From contig JADDOH010011136.1 of the NCBI GenBank assembly GCA_016648135.1, forward strand, positions 1-64,000: a stretch of 64,000 nt of DNA. Reading direction: 5' to 3'. Shown here piece by piece: positions 12,472 to 24,882 of the stretch (positions are counted from its first letter, which is position 1; each line of letters opens with the position of its first letter). Both the position numbers and the translations under genes were made by a program. A model generated the notes under the pieces. That model saw only the letters and a list, made by a program, of their open reading frames with translations, made no database searches and was not told where the DNA came from. The stretch is from Agrypnia vestita (Eukaryota; Arthropoda; Insecta; Trichoptera; Phryganeidae).

Positions 12472-13931
12472 CTAGCTGTACCCGGCCACGCGTTGCTGTG
12501 ACTCAGTCTTGTTAAATGGAAAAGAAAGAAAAGAGAAAGCACACATTTCTAATATGTTTAATTTTACTTGGGTACTCAATTTTAATTTAATTGGGTATTC
12601 AATTTTGCTGATTTTCAAAAAAAGCATATCTTACCTGTCACAGATGTGACATCTGTATAAGAGTAGGTATATAAAAACGTTGTAGGTATTCAAAAACATG
12701 CGCGTATTTGAATGCGGCATTGTGTTAAATCAATCCGTGAAGAACTTTCTGAGATGAGAAGAGAGAGAAAATGAAGATTTTTGAGAACATCCGAGAAATG
12801 AGCCGAGTCCTAAAGAATAATTTTCCAATTTTTGAGTCCGATCGGTCGAACGGTACAGATTTGCATTTAAGGGGGGGGGGGTAAGGTTAATTCGTACAAA
12901 AAAGGCATGTTTTTGTGAATTTTTTGTGACGACACAGTTAAAATCTCTTTATTAAAACCAATAGTACATTAAAGTATGATATTTGAAAAATATTGTGTAA
13001 AATTTTCAAGACGAAATATTAAGAAATACGGCAATGGCAGCAATTATTCGGACGTGTCTCGGAAAAAAGTAGAATTGCGGTGTCCATCATAACTTGGTGC
13101 TAAATCATCTGAAATCAAAAAATCAAAATTCATTCGTTAGATAATAGATTTTCCCAGGTAACGCTGGGAGGGTTTTTTGAAATTTCAATTTTTCAATTTT
13201 TTGGAACACTTTGAAGGGAAAAACGCGATTTTTTGCGAAAAATATCGACTTATTTGTTATTAAAAAATAAAAATTAATAACAAATTTGAAAAAAACTCGA
13301 CAGCGTTACCTCGTAAATTATGTACAGAAATAGTTTTCAAAATTTCAAAAGGATCGGTGCAGTAGTTTTGAAGTTATGATGGACACCGACTTTGAAAACG
13401 TGAGATGTGGGGAAAACGATTTAAAGTTTTGCACACTGTAAAATTAAAAATAAAACTCAACACTTATTTTATACTTACACATAATCGTCGATGCCATGTT
13501 CACGCGGCAAAGAGCTTTCATCATCAGCATCTGTTTGTCCTTGTCTACGCAAAACTCTTCCAATGCAAATAGCACGTCCGGTAGTCCTCAGGTGAGCGCG
13601 TCTCTTAGCTGCCCGAGCAGGTATAGAAAATCAGTCTGAGTATCGCTCAAATGTTCATAATTTCGTCAATTTTGCTCCGATTGACTTGAAATTTTGACAC
13701 AATATTCTTACGATGTTATACGTTCATTTAAAAAATTAAAAATAAAATGCAAAAAAAAAAGTTAAAAACCTTACCCCCCCCCTTAAGATATACCAGGGGG
13801 AGGGGAAACGATAGAATGGGAGGGGAGAAATGTCCTAGAGCATAAGTATGTAAATTTTGAGTCGAATCGGACGGTGTAGATTTGTGTAGAGAACAGACAG
13901 ACAGACAGATATTGAGTTGTATAGGTATAGA
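12472..13931 (-). mobile_element. Helitron (family 1), interrupted by a TTAA element
   Basis: Read on the minus strand the element starts TCTATACCTATACAACTC, then TCTGTCTGTCTGTC, and ends at CAGCTAG between flanking A and T. The sub-terminal part has the same body as the other family-1 copies (CCCGC box, GATCGGTCGAACGGTACAG). It encodes no Rep/helicase and must be non-autonomous. About 912 bp in the middle (12871-13782) is a different, later insertion. Confidence 0.8.
12871..13782. mobile_element. TTAA-flanked non-autonomous element (piggyBac-like target)
   Basis: TTAA stands at 12867-12870 and at 13783-13786. The ends are inverted: a G-run then TAAGGTT on the left, and AACCTTA then a C-run on the right. 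A TTAA duplication is the hallmark of piggyBac targets. The G/C runs differ from the usual CCC...GGG ends, so the superfamily is an inference. Inside, GTCCATCATAACTT (near 13081) and AAGTTATGATGGAC (near 13372) form a further inverted pair. There is no transposase. Confidence 0.65.
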
Positions 13932-14429
13932 TATCGCGATACGATTGGCTGCACTCTCTCATCGGCATTGGTTCAAACGTTTTATTTAAGCAAAGGTGAC
14001 CGAATTTCATCAAAAAATTTGAATTTGAAAAATGTTATATCTAAATATTTATCGATTTATTTGTGCGAATTCGAATGCAACATTGTGTCAATAAGAACTT
14101 TAGGAGATTTATGATTTTGAACAATTAAAAATTTACATTTTTATTTATATAAATTAATAGTAGGTATATGAAAACAAATTATGTAGGTATACAAAAAGTT
14201 CCTCGTAATCGAATGCAACGTTGTGCCAAAATTTCAAATAAATAGGTGAAGAACTTTCATAGATTATCGATTTTGTATAAAAGAACATCGACATTTTTAT
14301 TTATTTATATGGTAGTCCTACGATATTTGAAATACATTGGAAGAGTATACGAAAAAAATGCGTTACCACTACACAATGTTAATAACACTTCTTTAGGCGA
14401 GTTATACGTGAAATTTTAGCTATACAATG

Positions 14430-14478
14430 AAACGTACGCGCATCATTTTTTTATTAAAAAAACATGATGCGCGTACGT
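14430..14478. repeat. Strong hairpin
   Basis: CGTACGCGCATCAT is followed after a short T/A-rich loop by ATGATGCGCGTACG. The stem of 14 bp is perfect. It lies about 35 bp before the tRNA-like SINE and may be part of that element or a small fold-back. Confidence 0.8.
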
Positions 14479-14509
14479 GACACATCAATATTTTTGCTAT
14501 TTTCAAACT

Positions 14510-14625
14510 AAGCTAAACGCTTGTGCCATGAAAATAGGTCTAACTTGCTGGTCTGGAGTTAGGTTCGAACCCGCGACCGCGAGGCGAGAGTCCTAACCAC
14601 AAGACCAACAAGATACTTTCATGCG
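14510..14625 (-). repeat. tRNA-derived SINE fragment
   Basis: On the minus strand it has an A-box-like TGGTCTTGTGGTTAGGAC and a B-box GGTTCGAACC spaced as in a tRNA promoter. The acceptor and T stems do not pair properly, so this is not a working tRNA. A diverged relative lies at 31665-31760 with the same AAAATAGG...TTGCTGGTCT lead. Confidence 0.65.
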
Positions 14626-14997
14626 ACGAAAGTTTTCACACCATGAAGTTATTTAATACAAATCTGTTTTTAACATTATTACTGCCATCTGGCGAAATCC
14701 TCCCGATGGTTTTTAATCTCGGAATCTTCAAAACTTGAAATGCGCGGATGGCGTTTGTCTCTTTGCCGACGTAGAACAGGGATCTGAAATCTGCGGATAT
14801 CTCTTTAGCTGTCTGTCCTTGCGCCTGGTTTGTTTCGCGCTTCTCCATGTTCAAATAGTACTGCATTTCGTTTTACTTTGGCAGTTGTGGTGTAAGAAGT
14901 GATGCGTTGTTTATTTTATGTATGCCAAAGAAGTATAGCTTCTAACGCACGCACATAATAAGTACACGCAACCAATTATTTTTGTATAATATAAATA

Positions 14998-15060
14998 ACT
15001 AGCAGTCCGAGCCTGGCGTTGCCTGTGTTAAAGATTTACTTAAGAAGAAGTCTGTAAGGA
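14998..15060 (-). mobile_element. Helitron end fragment
   Basis: ACTAGCAGTCCGAGCCTGGC followed by GTTGCCTGTG resembles the 3' hairpin end of the family-1 Helitrons in this window, read on the minus strand. I could not find the matching TC end, so this looks like a truncated copy. Confidence 0.4.
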
Positions 15061-16174
15061 AAGGTTCAACTATTTTGCAAAATAATTGCATATCCAATAT
15101 ATCCATTTAATCCAGATGGGAGGTGGATGGCATGTGAATTTATCGTAAAAACCAAATACATATTGGACTGTATAGAAGTCAGTGGTATTTCCGTCAATAA
15201 TCCTCGGTGACCATATTCAAAACATTTTTTTCAATTTTTCGATATTGATGACATTGCTTTTATAGCTCACATATTATGTAATACTGTGTTCAAATATAAT
15301 AATATTGAACCTTTATTTTTTCCGCCCAAAGTTCACTATGCATTGATGACGTACCACAGTGGTGGTTGAGTACTGCTCCAGCAAGTGTCTTCAGTAATGT
15401 GTCCGAATCACCATAAGGTATTGCTGTACGACATAAATTATATTCTAGAAAGCATAGAAATGTATGTTCACCAGAAAGGCTTTTAGTCCGATGCCCATTT
15501 TAGTAACTGTTCAGCACAAAATAAAAGCTTGTAGTACTATAAAAAAAAAGATTTTAAATTATTTTTGACATCTCTCAGATTTCATATTTAAATTCACTTC
15601 CCAATGGCGGGAAGGATATTCCTGGACCAGCTCAGTTGGCAACATTGCTCAATCTTCAGGGTAGTTCTGGTTCACGAGTGTGTTCGGTGGATATCGGGAA
15701 GTAAATGAAAGAAGTATGTTGAGTACAATATTATATTAGAACAAGTTTTTTGTAAATGATACAGTTGTAAATACAAGAAAAATGACACTACATTTTCTCA
15801 TCAACAGTTGTAAAAACAAGAAAAATGACACTACATATTCTCATCAGTACTTAAAATCCTGGTGGGTTGCAACCGCTTTAAAAATTTAGTAACCTATAGT
15901 TAATCTGCTTAAAATTAATTTAGAATTAAATTCTTAACAATTGTTTTACTTCAAGCAATGTACAGGTTAAGACAGAACGCAGGACACTAGAGGGAGTCAG
16001 ATGTGAAGTTCACAGAGATTAACTACTTTTCACCTGTTATTTGGGGGGATGACTTTACACATAAAAAGGGGTGATAACACGAGAAACAATGGTTTCTTTT
16101 CTCCTACTTGACTTGGAGAGGGCCGCCCTTAGCCAAGGTCGGCGTTGGCCGGTTGGTGTTCGAGAGACTCGTCA
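15061..16174. other. No gene seen; short tandem duplication
   Basis: A 37-40 bp block with ACAAGAAAAATGACACTACA is duplicated at about 15773-15845. The remainder is AT-rich and shows no exon, transposase motif or other repeat that I can define. Confidence 0.5.
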
Positions 16175-16630
16175 GGAACAGCTGTATTTATTGTACGATT
16201 GTACATTGATATCGATCTTATAGTACAAATTCGTTGTTAACCGTTGGAAAACTTTTACAAATTCACCGGTTGGCGACGCCTTTTATTAATTATTATAAAC
16301 AACTGTATTTATTGATCGATTATACATGGACATCGATCTTATAGTACAAATTCGTTGTTAACCGCTGGAAATTTTTTACAAATTCACTGGGTGACGGCGC
16401 CTTTTATTAATTATGATAAACAACTGTATTTATTGAACGATTATACATGGACATCGATCTTATAGTACAAATTCGTTGTTAACCGTTGGAAAATTTTTAC
16501 AAATTCACTGGTTGACGGCGCCTTTTATTAATTATGATAAACAACTGTATTTATTGAACGATTATACATGGACATCGATCTTATAGTACAAATTCGTTGT
16601 TAACCGTTGGATTACCTTTACAAATTCACT
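16175..16630. repeat. Minisatellite, four units of 121 bp
   Basis: Units start near 16179, 16300, 16421 and 16542 at AACTGTATTTATTGAACG or a close variant. Each contains ATCGATCTTATAGTACAAAT and ends with a GCGCCTTTTATTAATTAT block. The fourth is partial. Units 2-4 are almost identical, so expansion was fairly recent. Confidence 0.92.
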
Positions 16631-17146
16631 CAATTATTAAATAAAAACACAATATCGGCGTTTAAAATACGATTTCCATGATTATTTTAACCTTTTATTC
16701 AGCGGCGACGGCGGCTATTTAAAACTTATGCGATTTCGCTGGCTATACGTAATAAACGCTGGAACCATCCACACAACACGGAAGCTTACTTGCCGCGAGA
16801 CATTTTACACATTCGTACACATAATATCAATAACTATGCAAATTCTGCGTCAATTTCCGGACTATTTACACGACAAAACCCGAGCGGTGTCCTTTTGCGA
16901 TCGACACCGATGACAGCCCCGTAAAAAGATGCCGTCGGCGCGCGCATCGCACGCCGAGAAGATGCGCGCGCAGGCAGACGCTAGCCTGGCACAAAATGGC
17001 GGAAACTTCCAAACCATTGTCAAAGATTAAAATATCAAGAGACCTATGACAAGTTTCCATAAGTTTTTATTTTGTTATTTTATTTTATACAATATAAAAG
17101 CTTCCATGGTTTTTTTTATTTTATATCATGTTTTTTTAATATCATA

Positions 17147-18272
17147 CTAGCTGTTTGTACCCGGCGTTGCTCGGCTTAATGATTTAGTTAAAATAAGTTT
17201 GTGGGATGGGGGGGGGGAGAGTTCTATTGCTTTGCAAAGACTCTAATAAAAAAAATGTTTCCATTTAATATAGGCAGGGATCGATAGGATATCCAAGAGG
17301 AAATTGTGGCCTATGTATTCCGGCGGGACCTAAAGAATAAGAATGTCAAATTTGGATCAGATCGGCAAACGGTGTAGATTTGTGAGGAGGTGGGTTAAAA
17401 GAGGAGGGGGAAAAATTATCTTTGTTACCCGCCGGGTCTTGAAAAATAAGTATGCAAAATATGGGTCACATCGGTCATACGGTACAGATTTGTACAGAAA
17501 ATATAACAGGGGAGGGGTTGGGGGAAAAGTCACCTTCGTTACCTACCGGGTCCTAAAGAATAAATATGCCAAATTTGGGTAAGATCAGTCAAACGGCGTA
17601 GATTTGTACAGAAAATATAACAGGCTGGGATAAAAGGGGAGAGGGAAAAGTTGTCTTTGTTACCCGCCGGGCGCTAAAGAATAAGTATGCAATATTTGGG
17701 TCAAATCGGTCAAACGGTGGAGATTTGTACAGAAAATATATCAGGGGGAGGGGTGATGTAAATAGTGCGGGGGGTTAATGTCGCCTTTGTTACCCGCCGG
17801 GTCCTAGAGAATTAGTGTGCTTAATTTCGGTCAGATCGACCAAACGGTGTAGCTTTATACAAAAAATATATCAGGCGAGGGAAAGTGGTAAAGGGTGAGG
17901 AGGCCTATTATATTTCCGTGTTACCCACCGGGTTCTAAGGAATAAGTTTGCAAAGTTTGGGTGAGATTGGTTATACGGTGTAGATTTGCACAGAAAATAT
18001 AACAGGGGAAGGGGTGGGAGAAAAGGGGAGGGGCAAAATGTATTTGTTACCTGCCGGTGCCTAGAGATTAAGTTTGAAAATTTTGAGTCCGATTGGTTGA
18101 ACGGTACAGATGTGCATTGAAAATATAAGAGGGGGAGGGGATAATATCGCTTATGTTACCCGCCGGGTCCTAAAGCATAACTATGCAATTTGAGTCGAAT
18201 CGGACGAACGGTGTAGATTTGTATAGAAAACAGACAGATAGACAGACATTGAGTTTTATAGGTATGTATAGA
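17147..18272 (-). mobile_element. Helitron (family 1) with internal tandem repeats
   Basis: Minus-strand reading runs from TCTATACATACCTATAAAAC to a hairpin (CCGAGCAACGCCGGG) and CAGCTAG. Between the ends lie about seven units of 115-130 bp. Each holds a TTACCCGCCGGGTCCTA-like box, AATAAGTATGCAAA, GGTCAAACGGTGTAGATTTG and an AG-rich spacer. No coding sequence is present. Confidence 0.85.
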
Positions 18273-18956
18273 TCATTTTTTTATATCATATTATAGGTTC
18301 TTATTTTATATCAATTGACATATATGGCACTATTACAGTTTTAGTTATTTTGTAGTTGGATAGTTAAGTTAGTTTTAATAATTATATGTTTCTTTAAATA
18401 TTTCAAGTCAAGTCAAAGTCAAGCAAAAAATTTTTTTTGATTGACATGGACACAATACGAGTATAAAGGTATGCAGGTATACATATGATAATATTAAATG
18501 CAATAATGTAAATTCTTTTGTCCTCTTTAAAAATGTTTAAAATTAAATTATACATCCATGTATATCCATGACCATTTCGAAAATTCCAATTAAAATGGCA
18601 TTCATATCTCAATTTTTGACACACGAGTAGGACGATTGCCGTTGCCACTCAGATACAGATTATTAAAAATAATTAATTATATTTACTGTTATCTCTACTT
18701 AAGTTTTTAAAAATTATTTTATTTTTATACATAGAATTTTGATTTTGTTGGTTTTCTCTAAAACAGGAAAAGAAGTGTGCCTAGTAAAGCTGCCCACTAA
18801 ATTAACTGAATCGGATTATTTGGTTATTATATATTTTGTTTTTTTTTTTTACACACAAATTACCTATCAACAAATCATTAATGATCCTGATAGATACTGT
18901 GATAATAAAGTACAATCTTATTTTATAATGATAATTAGGGGAATAACACGTTATAC
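18273..18956. other. AT-rich DNA, no gene seen
   Basis: Low-complexity AT-rich sequence with short frames only. No repeat edges or splice-bounded exons are evident. Confidence 0.5.
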
Positions 18957-19139
18957 GCCGGCGCCACATTTAGTGCATTTTCCGCCGCGTCTTTTCCGTC
19001 GCGGACCGCCGCTACGTTTCTTTCCATACAATATGTGCCTATCAAACATACTACGCGGATGATCGGTCGATCAAATTGCTTTGCTGAATTGACGCGACGG
19101 AAAAGACGCGGCGGATCATCCGCTTAGTGTGGCGCCGGC
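18957..19139. mobile_element. MITE with GC-rich inverted ends
   Basis: The ends GCCGGCGCCACATTTAG and CTTAGTGTGGCGCCGGC are inverted. Inside, CCGCGTCTTTTCCGTCGCG and CGCGACGGAAAAGACGCGG form a second inverted block. It is 183 bp long and non-coding. I could not confirm a target duplication, so the superfamily is open. It lies about 190 bp before the first EB exon. Confidence 0.75.
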
Positions 19140-19331
19140 CATAGAGTACACTTTTTGCGGTTGAGAAATTTAAAAAAATGAAGAATTGCGTTATAAATTA
19201 ACTGAAAATTTATACAAGATGTAAACCACCTTACAAGTATAGAGTGATTGATTTCCAAGGTCAGCGCTGTCTATTTCACCTTTAATTTTATAAACAGGAT
19301 AGGAAGTAAGAAACCTGTTTGATTGTTGCAG

Positions 19332-19463
19332 CTACCCTGCTCGGGCACGACTGCCTCGTGGAGGCGCAGTGCTCCATGAGGGTGGCGCACAGCGGCTGCC
19401 TGGAGGGCGCCTGCCGCTGCCGCGAGGGGTTCCTGCAGTTCAGGAAGCACACCTGCCTGGGAC
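19332..19463 (+). CDS. EB-module protein, internal exon 1 of 3 seen
   Basis: An AG acceptor (GATTGTTGCAG) and a GTGAGT donor bound a 132-bp exon of phase 1 on both sides. It encodes about 43 residues with regularly spaced cysteines, including [14 protein letters not shown] and [12 protein letters not shown]. This is the pattern of the EB module, found in secreted or membrane-attached insect and nematode proteins, including those named prion-like-(Q/N-rich) domain-bearing. The exon is GC-rich, unlike its AT-rich surroundings, and the other two frames do not give this spacing. The next exon seen is at 46497 in matching phase. Upstream exons, a signal peptide and the start codon are not in view, so the protein is partial. 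The molecular role is unknown. Confidence 0.8.
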
Positions 19464-19783
19464 GTGAGTCTAAACCGTACCTGTCTAATTACACGGTTAC
19501 CTACTCTTAGGAGTTATTACACCTTGGAAGGGTTGGGTCGGAAACATTAAGTACTGTTGAAAAGATCCCTGGCAAAGTATTAAAAATGGGCATTTGGCAT
19601 GTGAGTGTTTAAAAAACAGGCAAAGAGCCAAGTTACGTGAGAATGTTGGCAGGCGTGTTACGTTTACTATGTATTTTATCATTATTTTAAAAATAAATCT
19701 TTTTTCTTTGTCATTTTCTAATGTTTCGTATTTAATTAACTCATTCTCATATACAGATGTACCCAAAACTAAAGTCATCCCTA

Positions 19784-20426
19784 GGAGGGCTGATAGTCTA
19801 GCTGCCTAGAATATCAAAATAAGATTAACTCACAATCTATCGACATATTTGTATTTTTATGGCACTTTTATGAATTTCGACACCGTTTAGTTTTTCGAGT
19901 GCCACAGCTACAACATTTTATATTCTATGTTTATAATTTTTACACAACCCTGAATAACACTGCTATTGATCGCAATCCAAAATAATTGTGAACCTTCGGA
20001 AGAAAAAATCATTTGTGCCTGATTTATGACTCAATTTTTTTTATTAGCTAACTCCAACATTTCATACTGAAAAAATAAACCTTGATAACCTGGTAAGTTA
20101 TTTTAAAAATTTCTCATTTAGTGTTGTTTTTAAAAATATTATTAGATTGATTATTATGTTTTACTTTAGAAAAAAATATCGCTATCTTACTTCAAAATGA
20201 GCTCATTGTGAAATTATTTCAATAAATAGGAATTCGACTGAGAATTTTAGACTGTGATCCGTAGCAGGGCTATTTAGGGTTGTGTAAAAGAAAATTATAA
20301 TCTTAGAATATGGAATTTCGTAGCTGTAGCACTTGAAAAACTGATGTCGAATTTTCATGAAATTCATAAGAATGCGAATATCTCGAAATCTAACGATTTT
20401 TTACTGAGATGGCCTACCAGCCCTCC
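19784..20426. mobile_element. Fold-back element or MITE with long inverted ends
   Basis: The ends are GGAGGGCTGATAGTCTAG and, inverted, GGAGGGCTGGTAGGCCATC. Inner arms also pair over about 120 bp: GCCACAGCTACAACATT with the complement of AATTTCGTAGCTGTAGC, and ACACAACCCTGAATA with TATTTAGGGTTGTGT. Divergence is considerable. It is non-coding and lies 320 bp after EB exon 1, inside the giant intron. Confidence 0.7.
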
Positions 20427-22269
20427 AAGGCTTTGACCTTAATTTTCGGGATACCTTGCGCAGGTGTGTCTACGAATTTTGAACACGTGAGACAATATTG
20501 CAATTTGAAGCAAGCCTGTTGGAAAAGTTTTACTTCTAGATGATGAATGGCTTTATATTCAGCAATATCACCGTAATGTGAATGCCTTGATGAAAATCTG
20601 TTGAACAGACGATTGGACGATGAGGTAGCAATGAGACTCCCGCGATCTTCGGACATTTTTTAATTGGGGTACTTAATTATTTTGGTAGAATTCGCCGAAA
20701 TATGAACTGAAAATTCTTTTAATTTGCGTCAACAGCATCTAAAACAGAGTGGCTATAACTTTAAATACACGCGGCATTTCAAAACATTACTAATATTCTT
20801 CTTCATTCGAATACTCATAAAGCTTTAATTTAGCTTAATTAATATTGAATTTGTATCACTACAAAGTGTGTATATTTTTGGAGCATGCTATTGATATATT
20901 CACTTTTTAGTATGGCTTGAATTTTTCATTTCATTGGTAGGTAATTATGAAAACAGTAAATATTTTAATACCAACTTTTTTTTAACACAAAAGCTATTTT
21001 TCGCTCAGTGTGACCTCAGATATTAATTATATAATTGAGAAACATGGTAATATGCCATAACTGATTGACAATGATCAAAATGCACATTAAAAATAGTAGA
21101 AAAAGTTTGTAAACAACATTATGTTCTATATTCTCTGTTCGCGTATATTTGGCAAATAATACAAATTTCTCTCTATTTTTTAACATAGTTTCTACACGAA
21201 AATAGATTTCTCACAGAAAAGGTCAAATTCAACGAACCCGTTAAGAACAGCAACTATTTTTAATAATAAAAAACAGTTAATATTTCGGATGGAAATAAAT
21301 TATTTTCATGGTACAGTGCAGATTCGATAAAACTGAAGAAACGATGTTTGTTACTCGACTTTTGATGTTTTGAATTAACACTATTCGCATAAAGAGTAAG
21401 CAAACGTAACAGGATTAACATTCTTAAATCGCGAGGTAGGTAACGATAAAGGCCTACACAAAAACTGTAAATTGTACTTATTACTATCTTACTCATAAAC
21501 TCTGTTGTTATCATATTCTCACCATTAATCATGTTTGATGCAAGCTGTTATCTAGCTAATAAACGACGATTTATCGGCACTGAAACTGAAATAAGTAAAA
21601 AACTATACAGATACTAAAAAAAATATACGGTTCCTATACAGATACTAAAATAACTGTACGGTTCCTGTACAGATACAGATGACGTGACAAAGATCTTTCA
21701 AAATGAAAGAAGTAGAGTGACAACGGCTCAACAGCTCATTATGACCCTGAGAGATGGTCCTAGATTGACATTACAAAGTATAAATATTTTATGAACATTT
21801 TGAATATGAAATGATTACATAATACGCTTTTTAACATACAGTAATAAAAAATATATGATTAAATAAATTATAAATAATGTTCTAAACAAAATAAAGACTC
21901 GCAAATCAATAAATGCAATTTTGGAATGAGGTTTAGGTTCTAGATTCACAAATTTTACAACGAGGGCGCGCAGTGATTCTCGGCGAAATATAATTTTGTC
22001 CGTGGTGTCTATGTACTTACCGTCCGTTTTTGTATCAAGCTAGCGTCAACCAAGCTTATCAATAATTCGCCTTTGAACTGAGCCTGTGTCACAAACAATA
22101 GGTTCTTCGTCTCGGGATGATATCGCGAAGATATTCGGCTGCAGTGATGGAAGAGAAGAGAAATAGCCTCAATTGATCGATTATGTGAAACAGGCTTGGA
22201 GATCTCAGATCTCAGTGAAAAACCCTGAAAAAATTCCAATTGGAATCAGTGTATGAATAGACATGTTTA
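20427..22269. other. Intronic DNA, no gene seen
   Basis: AT-rich sequence within the EB gene intron. A short duplication with ATACAGATACTAAAA lies near 21604-21675. Frames are short and unrecognised. Confidence 0.5.
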
Positions 22270-22796
22270 TCTATACCTATAAAACTCAATGTCTGTCTGT
22301 CTGTTCTCTATAAAAATCTACACCGTTTGTCCGATTCCATTCAAATTTTGCATACTTACGCTTTAGGACCCGGCGGGTAACATAGGCGACATTTACCCCC
22401 CATTCGTTTACCCCTTCCCCACCCTCTGATATATTTTCGAAGCAAATCTGTACCGTTCGAACGATCGGAGTCAAAATATGGAAACTTTTCTTTAGGACTC
22501 GGCGGGTAACATAGGTGATATTTCCCTCCTATTCTTTTACCCCTTCCCCTCCCCCTGATATATTTTCGATGAAAATGTGTATCGTTTGATCGATCGGACT
22601 CATAATTTGGAAACTTATTCTTTAGGACTCGTTGGGTAACGTAGGCGACATTTCCCTCTATTCTTTTACCCCTTCCCCTCTCCCTGATATATTTTCGATG
22701 CAAATCTATACCGTTCGAATCGAAACTTTGTTTACCCTCACAAATTTATTTTAAACTTAATCCTTAACCCGTGCAACGCCGGGTACGAACAGCTAG
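22270..22796 (+). mobile_element. Helitron (family 1), complete ends
   Basis: The element begins TCTATACCTATAAAACTCAA after a T and ends with the hairpin ACCCGTGCAACGCCGGGT, GAACAGCTAG and a flanking T. The internal body repeats a unit with CGGCGGGTAACATAGG three times. It is about 527 bp and non-coding. This is the best reference copy in the window for both ends of the family. Confidence 0.88.
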
Positions 22797-22984
22797 TGTA
22801 CTTATATTTGTGACAGCGTTGAAGTGGTGTCTAGATTGTTATTGACTATTTTGTAGAGTCATTTGGTGTGTATTGTCTTGGCTGGCTTAAGCGATCACTT
22901 TCAACGATCACAGATTCCACCCAAGAAGAACCACTCATCAAATTTTGAAAGTTGTATATTTATCATTTACATATATTACCTATA

Positions 22985-23168
22985 CAGGGTGTAACAGAGC
23001 TAGTCCGCAATACTTTTTTGGTGGATTCCTGCCTTGATTATCAGTAAGATTAATGCAAAACTTTTATGTCGCATATCTCCATAACTATTGATATTAGGTT
23101 ATGGTTGCTTGAACATTTTCGACTCATAATTAAGGCAGGAATCCATCTGAAACGTATTGTTGACTAGC
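22985..23168. mobile_element. MITE of the GGATTCCTGCCTTGATTAT family
   Basis: It opens with ACAGGGTGTAACAGAGCTAG and GTGGATTCCTGCCTTGATTA, and closes with the inverted AATTAAGGCAGGAATCCA and GTTGACTAGCT. The middle carries CATATCTCCATAACTATTGA, shared with the copies at 36228-36440 and 44302-44820. It has no coding capacity. Confidence 0.75.
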
Positions 23169-24085
23169 TTCTTTTTTTTTTTTCTTTTTTTTTTTTTTAC
23201 ATATTTGAAAAAAATACGCTATCACCATCTATGGTTTGAAAATTCGTCATTACCATGAAATACCATATAAAAATGTCCCCTGTTGACTGGGGTATGAAGT
23301 ATATAAATATTATTTTTAAATGGTTATATAATTTTTTACATATACCTACCTGTACTAGAATACGCCTAAAAATTATTTTTAATATTTAAAAAAAATATGA
23401 ACTCATTTAATCATAAAACAAAATGTCATCTGTTATAATGCATAATTTCGGCATCAAAAAGTACATAAAACATAATGTTATTAATATCTATTTACAAATA
23501 AACAATACACTGAAAATATTTTCAATATTACTTATTATTGCACATCACAATAAAACCATCTTCTTTAGCGGTGTCATGGGATCCGGAAGTCCGGGTGCAC
23601 TAAACGCATTCGCAATAAAATTAAACATAAGAAAAAGATGAATAGATATTAGAACTGTATTAATCAGCGAAATATTTTCAAATCATGAAAATCCAACACT
23701 GGAACAGACAGGATCTCTAGATTTATATCCCGCAAAATCATAGGCGCTGGCCATTAATATAAATATTACGGTAATTAAACTCAACAGCAAATCAATACGT
23801 CAATTGTAGAATAGTTCTCAGACGATTGGATATGGATTGAGAAAAACCGGATAAGTTCAACGGGTGGTGGTCGGACACCGAGGCGATCGTCGCTCCCACC
23901 AAATACTCATCTATTAATGAATAAACATTTTTATTTGATAATTATTCACATAATACAGTATTCTACTTAATAGTTAAACTTTATCATTTTTAAATACGCG
24001 GGTAGGCACGATAAAAGACACTTTACTTATATTAGTAGAATATATTATATTAAAATAAATGTGGTGATATTATTTTTTTTTATAT
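23169..24085. other. Intronic DNA, no gene seen
   Basis: T-rich runs, then AT-rich sequence. The 72-codon frame at 23423-23641 is of low complexity and I do not call it. No repeat edges are clear. Confidence 0.5.
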
Positions 24086-24291
24086 ACAGGGTTATTTGGA
24101 AAACATTTTAATAACCTCGCAGGACTATATTCCTGCCTTGATTATGAATTAAAAATGTTCAAGCAGCCATTACTGTAATGATAGTTCAGTTTTACAAAAT
24201 ATAAGTCAGAAATATTGACAAAAATGCAAACTCATAATTAAAGCAGGAATATAGGCCTGGGAAGTTATTAATGTTTTCCAAATAACCCTGT
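24086..24291. mobile_element. MITE, ACAGGGTTATTTGGAAAAC ends
   Basis: It starts ACAGGGTTATTTGGAAAAC and ends with the exact inverse GTTTTCCAAATAACCCTGT. The ends pair over about 75 bp including GCAGGACTATATTCCTGCC. It is 206 bp long and flanked by TA-rich DNA. It belongs to the same broad family as the copy at 22985-23168. A long A run follows at about 24386. Confidence 0.85.
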
Positions 24292-24882
24292 ATACAGTTA
24301 TAGGAAAATAACGGTAGATAAATAATGATAATTATTAAAGGGAAAATAATGATAATTAAAAATCAGATTATAAGATATAAGATTAAAAAAAAAAAAAAAA
24401 AAAAAAAAAACACAAATACATAGGACAAGGATTATCTTACAAGTTTACACAGATTTAATAAATTATATGCTTCGCTGCATAATGTAGGTTTTCACCGTAT
24501 TAACTTGTATATTAGGAGTTTATATCAAAGTGTAATTTTAATTTAACCATAAATTATTTTATTTGTACGTATTATGTATTTTATGTATTTGTTTGCCACG
24601 ATATAATATTTTATTATGTGATGTTGATTAATACATCAGTAGAAAACATTACCTAATGCTGTTAAAAAGTGTTTTGTTTGAATTTTTTCTAAAATTGTCA
24701 TCAGCCTATATTCACTACAACGGCAGTGAATTGAGTTGTTTTTAAAATGAATGTTCATATTTTCGAGTGCTTACCATAATTATATTTATGTAAAATATTT
24801 TTAATTGAAGTATCTCGTGAGTCAGTGATCTACCCGAAAAACATCATTTTACAATTATTAACGTCCTCATTATTTTTTATAT
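24292..24882. other. Intronic DNA with a poly-A run, no gene seen
   Basis: An A run of about 25 bases lies at 24386-24411. Otherwise this is AT-rich sequence without recognisable structure. Confidence 0.5.

Noticed and set aside
14510..14625. A tRNA gene
   Set aside because: The A and B boxes are present but the acceptor and T stems do not pair. A second diverged copy exists, so a SINE is the better reading.
17147..18272. CRISPR-like array
   Set aside because: Repeat units are long, diverged and contain no unique spacers of constant length. They lie inside a Helitron.
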